Assembly: GCA_025560025.1 (NCBI GenBank)
Contig: CP048486.1
Span: 62,001 to 126,000, forward strand
Reading direction: 5' to 3'
Source of the DNA: Agrobacterium tumefaciens
Lineage (GTDB): Bacteria; Pseudomonadota; Alphaproteobacteria; Rhizobiales; Rhizobiaceae
DNA length: 64,000 bases
Shown here: one piece after another, positions 43,972 to 55,435 of the stretch
Layout: each line of letters starts with the position of its first letter
Numbering within the stretch: position 1 is the stretch's first letter
The notes under the pieces: generated by a model
What the model saw: only the letters and a program-made list of their open reading frames with translations
Database searches by the model: none
Told to the model about the DNA's origin: nothing
Translations under genes and position numbers: made by a program

Positions 43972-46092
43972 ATGAGCATTGAAACAAACGGCGCAAACCG
44001 CAGCAACGCGCGACTGCGCTACGGGAAAGCGGCCCTTCTTGCCTGCACGGCGCTTGTGGCCCTCGTGCCCGGCCGGTCGCTGGCGCAGCAAGCGGCCAAC
44101 ACCGGCAGCACCACTGTTCTGGAAAAGATCACCGTCGAAAGCGGCGACAACGACCAGAAGTCGATCGTCGCCACCCGCACCACGAGCGGCAGCAAGATGG
44201 CGACCGATATTCTCGATACGCCGGCCTCCGTTTCCGTCATCACCGCCAAGGAAATGCAGCAGCGCGGCGTGCAGACAGTGGAAGAAGCCCTGCAATATAC
44301 CGCCGGTGTGACCACGGACTTCTACGGTTCTGACGACCGCTTCGATTATTTCAAGATTCGCGGTTTTGACGCCTATACCTATCGCGACGGGCTGACGCTC
44401 GGCCGTCCCTTCGGCGCGTTGCGCGAAGAAACCTATGCCTATGAGCGCGTGGAAGTGCTGAAGGGCGGCAATTCCACCACCTTTGGCGTCTCTGATCCCG
44501 GCGGTTCGGTAAACTACTCCACCAAGGTGCCGAAACGCACCCGTTTCGGCGAGGCCTATGTGACCGGCGGTTCCTATAGCCGGGCAGAAACCGGCTTCGA
44601 TTTCGGCGACAACATCACCAGCGACGACACGCTGTCCTACCGTCTCACCGGCAAGCTCAGGAATGCCAATGCGGAATATGACTATTCCCGCGATGACGAA
44701 AAATTCTTCATGGGTGGCCTGACATGGCGCCCGAGCGACGCCACCAGCCTTACCGTCGTTTACGATCATCTCAACAAGGACGGCGTTCCAGGCGGCGGCG
44801 GTCATCCGGTCGGTTCGCATTTCGACCGGAGCCGCTTCTTCGGCGAACCGGACTACAATTATCGCGGCACCAACCGCAATTCGCTGAGCGTGATGTTCGA
44901 CCATGATTTCGGCTCGGGCCTGACCCTGAGTTCCAACGCGCGCTACAGCAAGACCAATACCGATTTCGGTTATGCCTATATCTCGTCCACCCCGACGAAC
45001 GGCTCGACCATCGCCAACCGCGCCTTTTTCGGCAACGACACCGAAACCGAGAATTTCCTGATCGACACGCGGCTGCAATATGACACGACGTTCGAAAGCG
45101 TCGAGAGCCGCAGCCTCGTCGGCGTCTTTTACAATGACTACTCATCCGGCAGCAAAAACTACTTCGGCTCGGCTCCGAGCATCAACTGGATGAACCCGGT
45201 CTATACCGGCGCGCCCGCCTCCGTGCCGCTCTATGCCAGCTCGCTGACCGATCAAAAGACGAGGGCTCTCTATCTTCAGCAGGACCTGACCTTCTTCGAC
45301 AGGCTAATCGTCAGCGCCGGCCTGCGCAACGACTGGATAGACACCGATCAGACCAACAGGCTGAATGGCACGAAGGCAAGCGGCGACATCAGCGAGATGA
45401 CCAAGCGTATCGGCGTGTCCTACAAGATCACCAGCGAAATCGCGCCCTATATCAGCTATGCCGAATCCGTCGTGCCGGCCTCGGGCCTGACCGTCGAGCC
45501 CGAACGCGGCGAGCAGATCGAGCTCGGCGTGAAGTACCGGCCGGATGCCTTCCCCGCTTTGTTCACCGCTTCGATCTACGACCTGAAGAAAAACAACATC
45601 ACCGTCACCAGCCCGATCACCAGTCTGCCGACAACCATTGGCGAGGTGCGTGTGCGTGGCCTCGATCTGGAAGCTAAGGCGGAAGTGACCGACAATGTGA
45701 GCCTGACGGCGGCCTATTCCTATCTGAATGCGGAAATCACCGAGAACGGCACCGCCGGCAATGTCGGCAACCGCCCGCAATTCGTGCCGGAGCATCAGGC
45801 TTCGCTGTGGGTCAACTACACACTCGCCGGTAACGATCATTTCGGCGACATGAGCTTCGGTCTGGGTGGCCGCTTCACCGGGTCCTATTATTTCGACAAT
45901 GCCAACAAGGTATCGACCGGCAGCAGCGTGACCGTGGATGCGGCATTCAGTTACAAGATTCAGGAAACCGCTTCGCTGGATGTGAATGTTTCCAACCTGT
46001 TCAACGAAAAACACGTCTCTTATGGCGGGTTCGGCGCTGACTTCTACAATCCCGGCCGGGCATTTTCCGTGACGTTGCGAAAGACCTGGTAA
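43972..46092 (+). CDS. TonB-dependent siderophore receptor
   Basis: A 706-residue outer-membrane receptor. Signal peptide through SLAQ, plug domain (about residues 75-175: DTPASVSVITAKEMQQRGVQ, then VEVLKGGNSTTFGVSDPGGS), and a beta-barrel ending in an aromatic C-terminal residue (FSVTLRKTW) as required for outer-membrane insertion. The plug features match the FhuA/ferrichrome-type family. No N-terminal signalling extension is present, so control should come from the nearby AraC regulator or iron repressors. The ribosome site is weak. Confidence 0.88.
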   Translation: MSIETNGANRSNARLRYGKAALLACTALVALVPGRSLAQQAANTGSTTVLEKITVESGDNDQKSIVATRTTSGSKMATDILDTPASVSVITAKEMQQRGVQTVEEALQYTAGVTTDFYGSDDRFDYFKIRGFDAYTYRDGLTLGRPFGALREETYAYERVEVLKGGNSTTFGVSDPGGSVNYSTKVPKRTRFGEAYVTGGSYSRAETGFDFGDNITSDDTLSYRLTGKLRNANAEYDYSRDDEKFFMGGLTWRPSDATSLTVVYDHLNKDGVPGGGGHPVGSHFDRSRFFGEPDYNYRGTNRNSLSVMFDHDFGSGLTLSSNARYSKTNTDFGYAYISSTPTNGSTIANRAFFGNDTETENFLIDTRLQYDTTFESVESRSLVGVFYNDYSSGSKNYFGSAPSINWMNPVYTGAPASVPLYASSLTDQKTRALYLQQDLTFFDRLIVSAGLRNDWIDTDQTNRLNGTKASGDISEMTKRIGVSYKITSEIAPYISYAESVVPASGLTVEPERGEQIELGVKYRPDAFPALFTASIYDLKKNNITVTSPITSLPTTIGEVRVRGLDLEAKAEVTDNVSLTAAYSYLNAEITENGTAGNVGNRPQFVPEHQASLWVNYTLAGNDHFGDMSFGLGGRFTGSYYFDNANKVSTGSSVTVDAAFSYKIQETASLDVNVSNLFNEKHVSYGGFGADFYNPGRAFSVTLRKTW

Positions 46093-46104
46093 CCATCGAT
46101 ATTA

Positions 46105-46126
46105 GCAATATTTTTCAAAATATTGC
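46105..46126. repeat. AT-rich palindrome downstream of receptor gene
   Basis: GCAATATTTT-TC-AAAATATTGC is a perfect 10-base inverted repeat. It begins 12 bases after the receptor stop. The two-base gap is too short for a normal hairpin loop, and the composition is unusually AT-rich for this window; it could be a protein-binding site or part of the termination region. Confidence 0.4.
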
Positions 46127-46145
46127 ATGTATTTTCTAATATACA

Positions 46146-46178
46146 ACATCATCCTCGTTCCCGTCCCGAGGATGATGT
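46146..46178. terminator. Stem-loop between receptor and AraC genes
   Basis: ACATCATCCTCG (46146-46157) and CGAGGATGATGT (46167-46178) pair perfectly with a 9-base loop between two converging genes. Its core CATCCTCG...CGAGGATG also occurs in the palindrome at 47651, so it may be a small repeat family used as a terminator. Confidence 0.6.
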
Positions 46179-46236
46179 AGAGCGTGCTTGTGGAATTGCG
46201 CCCAACCACTGAACATGGACGGCACAACACCAACCA

Positions 46237-47232
46237 TCAAAGCAGCCTGTGCATGCGCCGCCAGGCAGCCGGCGTATTGCCCACGGACTGGCGGAAGGCC
46301 TTGGTCAGATGGGCCTGATCGGAAAAACCGAGCTGGGCGGCTATATCGGCCACGGTGAGATCACCCTCCAGCAAGAGTTTCTGGGCAAGGTCGATGCGCC
46401 GTTCCAGTTGCCATTGCAGCGGCGTCTTGCCCGTTGTCTGGCGGAACACGGTTGCAAACCAGCTTTCCGAAAGCCCGACAATGTCAGCCATCTCCGCGAC
46501 CGTCATGCGATCATCACCGCGCCTTTCGACACGGGCGAGCAATCTGTTCATTTGCGCCTGGGTCAACCTGCCATTTGCCTGCTCCGGCGATGGCCCGGGA
46601 ATATCCAGCAGTCCCGCAACGATGCTGCCGACAAGGCTTTCCGCATAGACCGCATGTTTCGAGGGTTCGGCCAGTTCATCGACAAGCAGCCCCGCCAGCG
46701 TTTCGACCGACCCGATATCCTGTATCTCAACCGGACGACGCAGCGCCGTCATCGCCGCCGAGCTGCCGACGGATGGCGACAGGAAACGCAGCAGACGGTC
46801 TTTATGAATATGCAGGTTGAGATGCGAAAACCGGTGTGTGGCACTGCTGCCCGTCCACATGGGAACGCCTGCAGGCACATAGACCGCACGCGTCATGGGT
46901 CGGGAATGCTGCGCCAACTCGCCGTCCCGGTTGGAAATTCTTATCCGCGAAGAGACATCGTTGAAAAATATCATGATACGCGGATCGGCGGCCAGATAAT
47001 AACCCTTAGCCCCCATCTGGCTCTCGGCCTCCCAGAAAGCACTGACCAGCCCGTCCAGCTGACGCCATTTAACCGGCGCAGTGACGCTGATCCCTTCCGT
47101 GTGCCAGGTCATGGAATGCCAGAAACTCAATGCGGGTACCGTCCGGTTGTCGAGCCGAGGTTGGGGATATGGGAGACATGCGCGCCATGATAACGGCGGC
47201 CGCAAGCTCCATCGGTAAGGCCCCAATAACAT
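46237..47232 (-). CDS. AraC-family regulator next to siderophore receptor
   Basis: A reading frame of 331 residues; the N-terminus is uncertain because neither the ATG at 47232 nor that at 47112 has a good ribosome site. The C-terminal helix-turn-helix domain is clear (MTVAEMADIVGLSESWFATV and LTVADIAAQLGFSDQAHLTK), and the N-terminal part is a cupin-like sensor. It converges on the receptor gene. By analogy with PchR-type regulators it may sense the imported siderophore, but no direct evidence is visible. Confidence 0.78.
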   Translation of the reverse strand: MLLGPYRWSLRPPLSWRACLPYPQPRLDNRTVPALSFWHSMTWHTEGISVTAPVKWRQLDGLVSAFWEAESQMGAKGYYLAADPRIMIFFNDVSSRIRISNRDGELAQHSRPMTRAVYVPAGVPMWTGSSATHRFSHLNLHIHKDRLLRFLSPSVGSSAAMTALRRPVEIQDIGSVETLAGLLVDELAEPSKHAVYAESLVGSIVAGLLDIPGPSPEQANGRLTQAQMNRLLARVERRGDDRMTVAEMADIVGLSESWFATVFRQTTGKTPLQWQLERRIDLAQKLLLEGDLTVADIAAQLGFSDQAHLTKAFRQSVGNTPAAWRRMHRLL

Positions 47233-47381
47233 GACTTATCAATTCATGTTAATAGCAAAGATGGTTGTAATGCAAAACATTGCTGTGGCTGGGCGCAATC
47301 CCGCAACAAACTGAGCCCTGGAACCTCCAGGCCGGCCATCCGTTGATCTTCGGACGAACGACACCTCAAAGGGAGATCACT

Positions 47382-47558
47382 ATGAACGGCAAAAAGGAAC
47401 CGGGCGATTTCGCCGACAAGAAGCGCGAAGAGCAAGGCCGTGGCGTCATCGTCGCTGGGCCGGATGCGCATGAAAATGAAAAAGGCGGCAAGGCGCCATC
47501 GGGGAAAGCCGAAAAATCTTCACCGGGCAAGCCGGCTGCTTCCTCCGAACGCCGGTGA
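47382..47558 (+). CDS. Small hydrophilic protein, unknown function
   Basis: A 58-residue, highly charged, glycine- and lysine-rich protein (for example KKREEQGRG) with no hydrophobic segment. The ATG follows AAAGGGAG with good spacing, which supports a genuine gene. Its composition suggests a disordered protein. No known family recognised. It stands alone between the AraC gene and katG. Confidence 0.6.
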   Translation: MNGKKEPGDFADKKREEQGRGVIVAGPDAHENEKGGKAPSGKAEKSSPGKPAASSERR

Positions 47559-47650
47559 GTTTGTGAGGCTGGCCTTTTGGCCGCAACCGAATGGCCCCTA
47601 TGCGCTCCCACCCCAGTCCAAAGCTGTCCCTCTTCCCAAAGCTCTGTACT

Positions 47651-47679
47651 GTCATCCTCGGGCTTGACCCGAGGATGAC
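47651..47679. repeat. Short intergenic palindrome, RIME-like half
   Basis: GTCATCCTCGGG-CTTGA-CCCGAGGATGAC has perfect 12-base arms. The layout (GTCAYCC...CTTGA...GGRTGAC) is the same as the hairpin arms of the element at 5635-5753, so it looks like a solitary arm of the same repeat family. Confidence 0.6.
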
Positions 47680-47714
47680 GACTAGAACGGTGGGAAACGT
47701 GTTCACAAAAGTAA

Positions 47715-47740
47715 AAAGTCCCTGATCGCTCAGGGACTTT
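47715..47740 (-). terminator. Rho-independent terminator of katG
   Basis: AAAGTCCCTGA-TCGC-TCAGGGACTTT is a perfect 11-base stem 27 bases past the katG stop. On the minus strand it is followed by TTTTTACTTTT, a good U-run. It could also work weakly on the plus strand. Confidence 0.85.
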
Positions 47741-47766
47741 CTTTATTGCAGTTGCTTCGCTTCTGC

Positions 47767-50153
<2,387 letters not shown>

Positions 50154-51062
50154 ATGATTGCCCTCTCCATGAAACATCTTCGTTATTTCGACGCTCTGGC
50201 CAAGATCGGTCATTTCGGTCGGGCGGCGGAAGCCTGCGCCATTTCCCAGCCGGCACTTTCCTTGCAGATCCGGGAACTCGAGGAATTGATCGGCGCGCCG
50301 CTGGTTGAGCGGGGCAGCCGGCAGATCAGGCTCACCGCTCTTGGCGAGGAATTTGCCGAGCGTACCCGTTCAATCCTGCGCTCCGTGGATGAGTTGCAGG
50401 ATCTGGCGCGGGCGCGGCACGGTCCTCTCAGCGGCCGCCTGCGCATCGGCGTCATTCCAACCGTTGCACCCTATCTTTTACCACAGGTCATCAAGACGCT
50501 CACCCGGCATTATCCCGGGCTGGAGGCGCGCCCGCGCGAGGCGGTGACGCAGAAGCTCATCGAAGACCTTCTGGAAGCCCGGCTGGACATGGCGATCGTC
50601 GCCCTTCCAGTGTCCGAACCGTCGCTCGAAGAGGTTCCGCTGTTTTCAGAGGAATTCATTCTCGTACGGCCGATGGAAGATGCGGGCATGCCGGTGCCGA
50701 GCGCCGACAAACTTGGCGAAATGCGCCTGCTGCTGCTGGAGGAAGGCCATTGCTTCCGCAATCAGGCGCTGTCTTTCTGCAGCACCACCAATGCGCCGCC
50801 GCGCGTGCTGATGGAGGGCAGCTCGCTCTCGACGCTGGTGCAGATGGTCGGCGCCGGTATCGGCGTCACGCTCATTCCGCAGATGGCGGTCGATATGGAA
50901 ACCCGGCAATCCACCGTCTCGGTGTTCCGGCTGGCGGAACCGCGACCCTCGCGAACCATCGGCATGGTGTGGCGCAAGAGCAACCCGCTTTCGGCGCAAT
51001 TTACCCACATTGCCGAGATCGTGCGCGAATGCGGCCTGCAGAAACTGGGGCTGTCCCCGTGA
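50154..51062 (+). CDS. oxyR: Hydrogen-peroxide sensor OxyR
   Basis: A 302-residue LysR-family regulator. The helix-turn-helix is at about residues 20-45. The two redox cysteines are visible as Cys200 (EEGHC) and Cys209 (LSFC), matching E. coli Cys199/Cys208 in spacing; they form a disulfide on oxidation. Divergent from katG, its main target. ATG codons at 50154 and 50169 are both possible starts. Confidence 0.93.
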   Translation: MIALSMKHLRYFDALAKIGHFGRAAEACAISQPALSLQIRELEELIGAPLVERGSRQIRLTALGEEFAERTRSILRSVDELQDLARARHGPLSGRLRIGVIPTVAPYLLPQVIKTLTRHYPGLEARPREAVTQKLIEDLLEARLDMAIVALPVSEPSLEEVPLFSEEFILVRPMEDAGMPVPSADKLGEMRLLLLEEGHCFRNQALSFCSTTNAPPRVLMEGSSLSTLVQMVGAGIGVTLIPQMAVDMETRQSTVSVFRLAEPRPSRTIGMVWRKSNPLSAQFTHIAEIVRECGLQKLGLSP

Positions 51063-51087
51063 AGGCGGCCGGATCGACCGCCTTCAC
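51059..51087. terminator. Stem-loop at the oxyR end
   Basis: GTGAAGGCGG and CCGCCTTCAC form a perfect 10-base stem with a 9-base loop; the oxyR stop codon lies in the left arm. No clear U-run follows. It sits between converging genes (oxyR and the lipoprotein gene). Confidence 0.5.
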
Positions 51088-51108
51088 AAGCCTTGGAGAT
51101 TGCCGATC

Positions 51109-52008
51109 CTACCTCGCCGACGTTTTGGACTGCCTGTCCGTCCATTCGGGCGGTGCACCGAACTGATCGGCCACCATGCCCTGCAAACCGCGTGAGCGGC
51201 CGTAGGCGTCGCATTCGGCATATTTCGGTTTCCCACCCAAAGCCGATCTCATGCGGTGGCCGGAAGGAATAGAAATGTCGAGACCATCGGATACCTTGCC
51301 GGTCACGAGAATGCGCGAGAAATAATTGGTGAAATCCGAAGCAAGCCCATAGGCATCGCCGATTTCCGAGACGCGGGCGCTGTCGGTAAAGGAATTCGCG
51401 CCCTTCGACCAGACGGCCGCCGCCCGCTGGACGCCCCCATTATCCACCGCTTCCGCCTCGACGGCCAGGCCACCGAGACCGACGGGCAGACGCGGCACGC
51501 CGACCGGCAGGACTAAATTGCTGCCGAGCGATACGGCCGTCGACACTCCGGCCATTGTCTTGTCGGTCGGCACCAGATCGGTAATCACCGTCCGGACGGT
51601 CATGTCCGCCGGCTGGCCGGCGGCGGCAATCCGGTATTTATCGCTGAGGGCCACGCAGATGGCGCGGTCCAGCGCATTTGACACAAGGGTGCGGTCCTTC
51701 TCGGCCGTAATTTTCGACGAGGCGGCGAAGGAAAATGTGGTCGGCATGATGGCCACGGTTTTGACTGCGGCCAGCCCATTGGCATCCACGAAGGTGCGCG
51801 ACTTGGTGAACTTGCCTTTGGCCGGGCTGAGCTGCGCATAGGAAGACAATGTACCGCCTTCCTGAAGCGGCACCGAGGCGCAGCCGGACATGATGATGGC
51901 GAAGGGCAAGGTGGCAAAGGCAACGCCACGGCGCCCTAGCGCCGTGTCGATTGAGGGCCGGGGAAACAGATTTCGCTGGTGTTTCACTGCATGTACTCCG
52001 GTTGGCAT
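51109..52008 (-). CDS. DUF3313-like lipoprotein
   Basis: A protein of about 299 residues. A hydrophobic segment ends in a lipobox-like MSGC, so it is probably lipid-anchored. The mature part resembles DUF3313-type lipoproteins (SYAQLSPAKGKFTKSRTFVD; DRAICVALSDKYRIA; MTVRTVITDLVPTDK). The start is uncertain: ATG at 52008, or a GTG eight codons later with a better-spaced GGAG. It follows the histidine kinase gene on the same strand and shares the TTGCGGCAA motif upstream with the RND operon, hinting at common regulation. Confidence 0.72.
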   Translation of the reverse strand: MPTGVHAVKHQRNLFPRPSIDTALGRRGVAFATLPFAIIMSGCASVPLQEGGTLSSYAQLSPAKGKFTKSRTFVDANGLAAVKTVAIMPTTFSFAASSKITAEKDRTLVSNALDRAICVALSDKYRIAAAGQPADMTVRTVITDLVPTDKTMAGVSTAVSLGSNLVLPVGVPRLPVGLGGLAVEAEAVDNGGVQRAAAVWSKGANSFTDSARVSEIGDAYGLASDFTNYFSRILVTGKVSDGLDISIPSGHRMRSALGGKPKYAECDAYGRSRGLQGMVADQFGAPPEWTDRQSKTSAR

Positions 52009-52094
52009 GATTGCCCCTGTGCCCAAACGTTACGACAGCAAAAATTGCGGCAACATTACAATCGCCCCTTGCGAAAACCGGCAGGCAGGCGCGG

Positions 52095-53429
52095 TCAGAA
52101 GCGAAGCCGGAAGGTGCTTCCGAAGGCGCTGCTCTCCAGCAGTATCTGTCCATTGTGGTTGGTGACGATCTGCTTGACTAGGCTGAGGCCAAGTCCCGCT
52201 CCCGTGCTGCGCGGCGTAACGCGATAGAATGGCTCGAATATCCGTTCCTGCTGGTCTTCGGCTATTCCCTGCCCTTCATCGGCAATGGCGATCTCGCCAT
52301 TTGCAAGCACCGACACATGGATCGTTCCCCTGTTTCCACCATGATCAATGGCGTTTCGGACGATATTGCTGATGGCGCGCGGCAAGGTGAAGGGGTTGGC
52401 CTGCATCTCGTATCGCGCGATCTGCGTTTCGAAGGAGATGTCATAACCCGCCGAGAGCGCGAGCGGCGCGAGATCGGCAACGACGGTGCGCACCATCTCG
52501 ACAAGGTCCACCGTCTCCCGCCGGTCGTTCACCTGATCGTTTCGCTCGAAGGCAAGAAGCTGCTCGGCGGTTTCGCCAAGCCGGGCGACATCCGCCATCA
52601 AACGCTGCCGTTCCGGCCCGGGTAAGCCCTCTATTCTGGTCTGCATGATGGCAATCGGCGTTCTGAGCTCATGCGCCGCGTCGATAAGGAACCGTTGCCG
52701 CGCCCGGAATTGCTCTTCCAGCCGCTCAAGAATGCTGTTGAAGGAAAGGATGAGCGGCACGACTTCCCGCGGCACATCTTCGACGGGAAGCTTCGAACCG
52801 CCACGCCGGGGATCGATCTCTGGAGCTTTTTTGACGACGGAACTAAGACCGGCAAGCGCTCGACGCACGATACGGGGAACGGAAAAGAATACGGCCGGCA
52901 GGATGACGGCCAGCAAGGGAACGTAAATTTTGTAGGTTTCGGTAAGAAGCGTCAGAAACTGCGCCCTGACATGCGTAGTTCCACCAAACATGACCCTGAC
53001 AGGACCCCACCTCGTCTCCATGCTTTCAACCAGTGCGGTCTCGGAAATACCATTACCGCCGCGAATATCAGCATCTGTCATCAGATAAAGGTATCGCGAC
53101 AAATCGGCATAATCGGCTGGCACGGCACCATAGGTCGCTACCCGCCCATCCAGCGTCGACGCCACGAACCAGAGGGTTGTGTTCTGCGCCTTCAAGGCCT
53201 GCAGCGTCGGGCCATCGGTAACGACCAGTCCATTTTCCGGATCGAGTGAAAGCGACTCATCAATTGTTGCCGACAGGTCGTCCCAGAGCGCAATATTCGG
53301 AGAAAGGATCATTAACCCGTAAACACAGAGCCCGACGATAACCACGGCGATCATAGCGGCGACGACGATGCTGAGCTGCCAGCTTAATTGCCACCATAGT
53401 GAAGGGTTGGATTTGCCTCGCGCGCTCAT
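52095..53429 (-). CDS. Sensor histidine kinase
   Basis: A 444-residue inner-membrane kinase. Two membrane segments (about 20-42 and 170-186) enclose a periplasmic sensor of about 125 residues, followed by a HAMP-like linker and the HisKA domain with phosphorylated His253 (AAHELRTP). ATPase motifs are intact: N box NIVRNAIDHG, G1 ADEGQGI, F FEPFYR, G2 GAGLGLSLV. Its start overlaps the response-regulator stop (ATGA). The genes are divergent from an RND efflux operon, which is the probable target. Confidence 0.88.
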   Translation of the reverse strand: MSARGKSNPSLWWQLSWQLSIVVAAMIAVVIVGLCVYGLMILSPNIALWDDLSATIDESLSLDPENGLVVTDGPTLQALKAQNTTLWFVASTLDGRVATYGAVPADYADLSRYLYLMTDADIRGGNGISETALVESMETRWGPVRVMFGGTTHVRAQFLTLLTETYKIYVPLLAVILPAVFFSVPRIVRRALAGLSSVVKKAPEIDPRRGGSKLPVEDVPREVVPLILSFNSILERLEEQFRARQRFLIDAAHELRTPIAIMQTRIEGLPGPERQRLMADVARLGETAEQLLAFERNDQVNDRRETVDLVEMVRTVVADLAPLALSAGYDISFETQIARYEMQANPFTLPRAISNIVRNAIDHGGNRGTIHVSVLANGEIAIADEGQGIAEDQQERIFEPFYRVTPRSTGAGLGLSLVKQIVTNHNGQILLESSAFGSTFRLRF

Positions 53430-54100
53430 CGCTCTTCCTTCAGGAGATAACCGACGCCGCGAATATTATGCACGCTAACTCCTGCCGAAGCGTCGAGCAG
53501 GCGTTTTCGCAGCCGGGAGATATGCGCGTCGAGCGCATTGGACTGGATTTCCTCCTCGTAATTGTAGACCGCAGCCTCAAGCGTCGAACGCAGCACGGAT
53601 TTGCCTTTTCGTTTTGCCAGCGCGACCAGTATCATGAGCTCGCGCCTTGGCAGATCAAACGGCATCGAATTGATCGTGACGCTGAGGTGGAGCGGATCGA
53701 TCACGATCCGGCCGGCCGCGACCTGCGTTGGGGCCACACTCGCCGGCCGTCTCAGAACCGCACGCACCCGCGCCAGAAGCTCGCCGACGAGGAACGGCTT
53801 GCCCAGATAGTCGTCGGCGCCGCCGTCCAGTCCGGCAATCCGCTCTTCCGGTTCGTTCATCGCCGTCAACAGGATGATCGGCGTGTCGATGCCGGCACGG
53901 CGCAGCTGCGGAATGAAGGTGAGCCCCTCCCCATCGGGCAGGCGACGGTCGAGCAGGATGGCGTCATAGACATGCTGGCGTGTCAGCTCCATCGCATCAC
54001 CGAGCCACACCGTATGGTCGATGACGATGCCCTGCCTGCCGAGCGTCGCCGTCAGCGCATCCGCCATTTCCTGTTCGTCTTCAATCAATAGAAGTCTCAT
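53426..54100 (-). CDS. OmpR-family response regulator
   Basis: A 224-residue regulator. Receiver domain with Glu7-Asp8, phosphoacceptor Asp51 (LLDRRLPDGEG) and the conserved Lys near 101 (YLGKPF); winged-helix DNA-binding domain at about 125-222 (SNALDAHISRLRKRLLD). It is the first gene of the two-component operon and is divergent from the RND adaptor gene; tandem repeats with 11-base spacing lie in between. Confidence 0.9.
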   Translation of the reverse strand: MRLLLIEDEQEMADALTATLGRQGIVIDHTVWLGDAMELTRQHVYDAILLDRRLPDGEGLTFIPQLRRAGIDTPIILLTAMNEPEERIAGLDGGADDYLGKPFLVGELLARVRAVLRRPASVAPTQVAAGRIVIDPLHLSVTINSMPFDLPRRELMILVALAKRKGKSVLRSTLEAAVYNYEEEIQSNALDAHISRLRKRLLDASAGVSVHNIRGVGYLLKEER

Positions 54101-54140
54101 TCACCACCGTCCCTTCGCCATCCCTTGTCTGCCAGAAAGG

Positions 54141-54159
54141 TTGCGGCAGTATTGCGGCA
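54141..54159. promoter_or_regulatory. Tandem repeat, candidate response-regulator site
   Basis: TTGCGGCA occurs at 54141-54148 and again at 54152-54159, an 11-base period typical of OmpR/PhoB-family binding sites. It lies between the response-regulator gene and the RND operon. A further copy is at 52045-52052 upstream of the DUF3313-like lipoprotein gene. Confidence 0.5.
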
Positions 54160-54285
54160 AGGACCGCGCGGCAGGGTAATGCTGCTGCAATTGTGGGGGC
54201 CTATCCATAAGCCATCAGCCTGCAAGACAGGCGACATGATCGCGACAAGCGGTCTCAGGATGCGTTTTGCCTGGAGGATTATGGT

Positions 54286-55434
54286 ATGTGGATGAAGAGA
54301 ACGATCAAGGCGGGGATAGCGCTTGCAGGCTGCGCCCTCGTTGTCACGGCGCTCGACCCCGCGCGCGGGAGCGTCGATGCAAATGAGCGCGCCAAGGGCA
54401 TTGTCGCGGCCGCCTCAATGAGCCCGGCTGGCATCCCGTTCGAGCTGACGGCAGCGGAAATAGCAAAGATCGGCACACGCGCCATGGCGGAGCGGCTCAG
54501 CATCAGCGGCGAGCTTCAGCCGGTCAGCCGCGTCGTGATCCGCGCCCGCGAGGCCGGAAAAATTCTCGATGTGAACGTCCGGGAAGGACAGGCGGTGCGG
54601 GCCGGCGACGTGCTTGTGCGTTTCGAAACCGATGAGCTGCAATCGACGCTATTGCTGCGCCAAAGCGATCGCGATGCGGCCGAGGCCGAATTGACGCTGG
54701 CGATGCAGGCTCTGACCCGAACCGAACAGCTTGCTTCGAAAAATGTCGCGTCGGCGGAACAGCTCGACAAGGCGAAAAGCGATGTCGTGGTGAAGACGGC
54801 AAGGGTCCAGAGCCTTTCGGCGCAGGTGGATATCGCCCGCCTTGCCCTGCGCAACGCCGAAATCCGCGCGCCTTTCGATGGCACGGTCACCCGCAGGCTG
54901 GCCGAGCCGGGGTCTCGCGTCGGGGGCGATGGCGAACTTCTCACATTGGTCGATACCAGCATGCTGGAGGCGAAGGTTCTCGTCGCCACACGCGACATTC
55001 CACGCGTCGCCCTTGGCCAGACAGCGGAACTGGAGATTGACGGGCTCGGCGGCCAGAGCGTCAAAAGCACCGTCGAGCGCATCAGCCCGGTTGCCGAGGA
55101 TGGTACGCGGTTCGTCACCGTCTACCTGCGGCTTGCCAATCGCAACGGGCAATTATGGGGCGGAATGTTCGCAAGCGGCTCGATCCTCGTGCGCGAAAAG
55201 AACGATGCGCTCGTCGTTCCCGCAATCGCGCTTCGCAAGGACGAGACCGGCTACCACGTCCTCAAGGTCCTGAACGGCCATCTTCGCCGCCAGACGGTGG
55301 CGGTGGGGCCGCGCTGGAACGGCGGCAGCCTGATCGAGATCGGCGCAGGGCTTGCGGATGGTGAAACGATCCTGACCGCGCCGCTTCCCGAATTGCAGCC
55401 CGATATGGCCGTCACCATCGAGAAGGCAGGCTGA
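54286..55434 (+). CDS. RND efflux periplasmic adaptor
   Basis: A 382-residue membrane fusion protein. The N-terminal hydrophobic segment (residues 9-23) contains LAGC, but the preceding hydrophobic run is short, so I read it as a signal or anchor rather than a sure lipoprotein. Lipoyl halves and the coiled-coil hairpin (about 95-180) are clear, with DGTVTRRLAEPGSRVGGDGE typical of the adaptor. The start at 54286 is 8 bases after GGAGG; an ATG at 54281 opens only four codons. One base separates it from the transporter gene. Confidence 0.87.
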   Translation: MWMKRTIKAGIALAGCALVVTALDPARGSVDANERAKGIVAAASMSPAGIPFELTAAEIAKIGTRAMAERLSISGELQPVSRVVIRAREAGKILDVNVREGQAVRAGDVLVRFETDELQSTLLLRQSDRDAAEAELTLAMQALTRTEQLASKNVASAEQLDKAKSDVVVKTARVQSLSAQVDIARLALRNAEIRAPFDGTVTRRLAEPGSRVGGDGELLTLVDTSMLEAKVLVATRDIPRVALGQTAELEIDGLGGQSVKSTVERISPVAEDGTRFVTVYLRLANRNGQLWGGMFASGSILVREKNDALVVPAIALRKDETGYHVLKVLNGHLRRQTVAVGPRWNGGSLIEIGAGLADGETILTAPLPELQPDMAVTIEKAG

Positions 55435-55435
55435 G

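Noticed and set aside
54281-54295. ATG followed by four codons and stop before the RND adaptor
   Set aside because: Only three bases from the ribosome site, too close for efficient initiation; the adaptor ATG at 54286 is spaced better.
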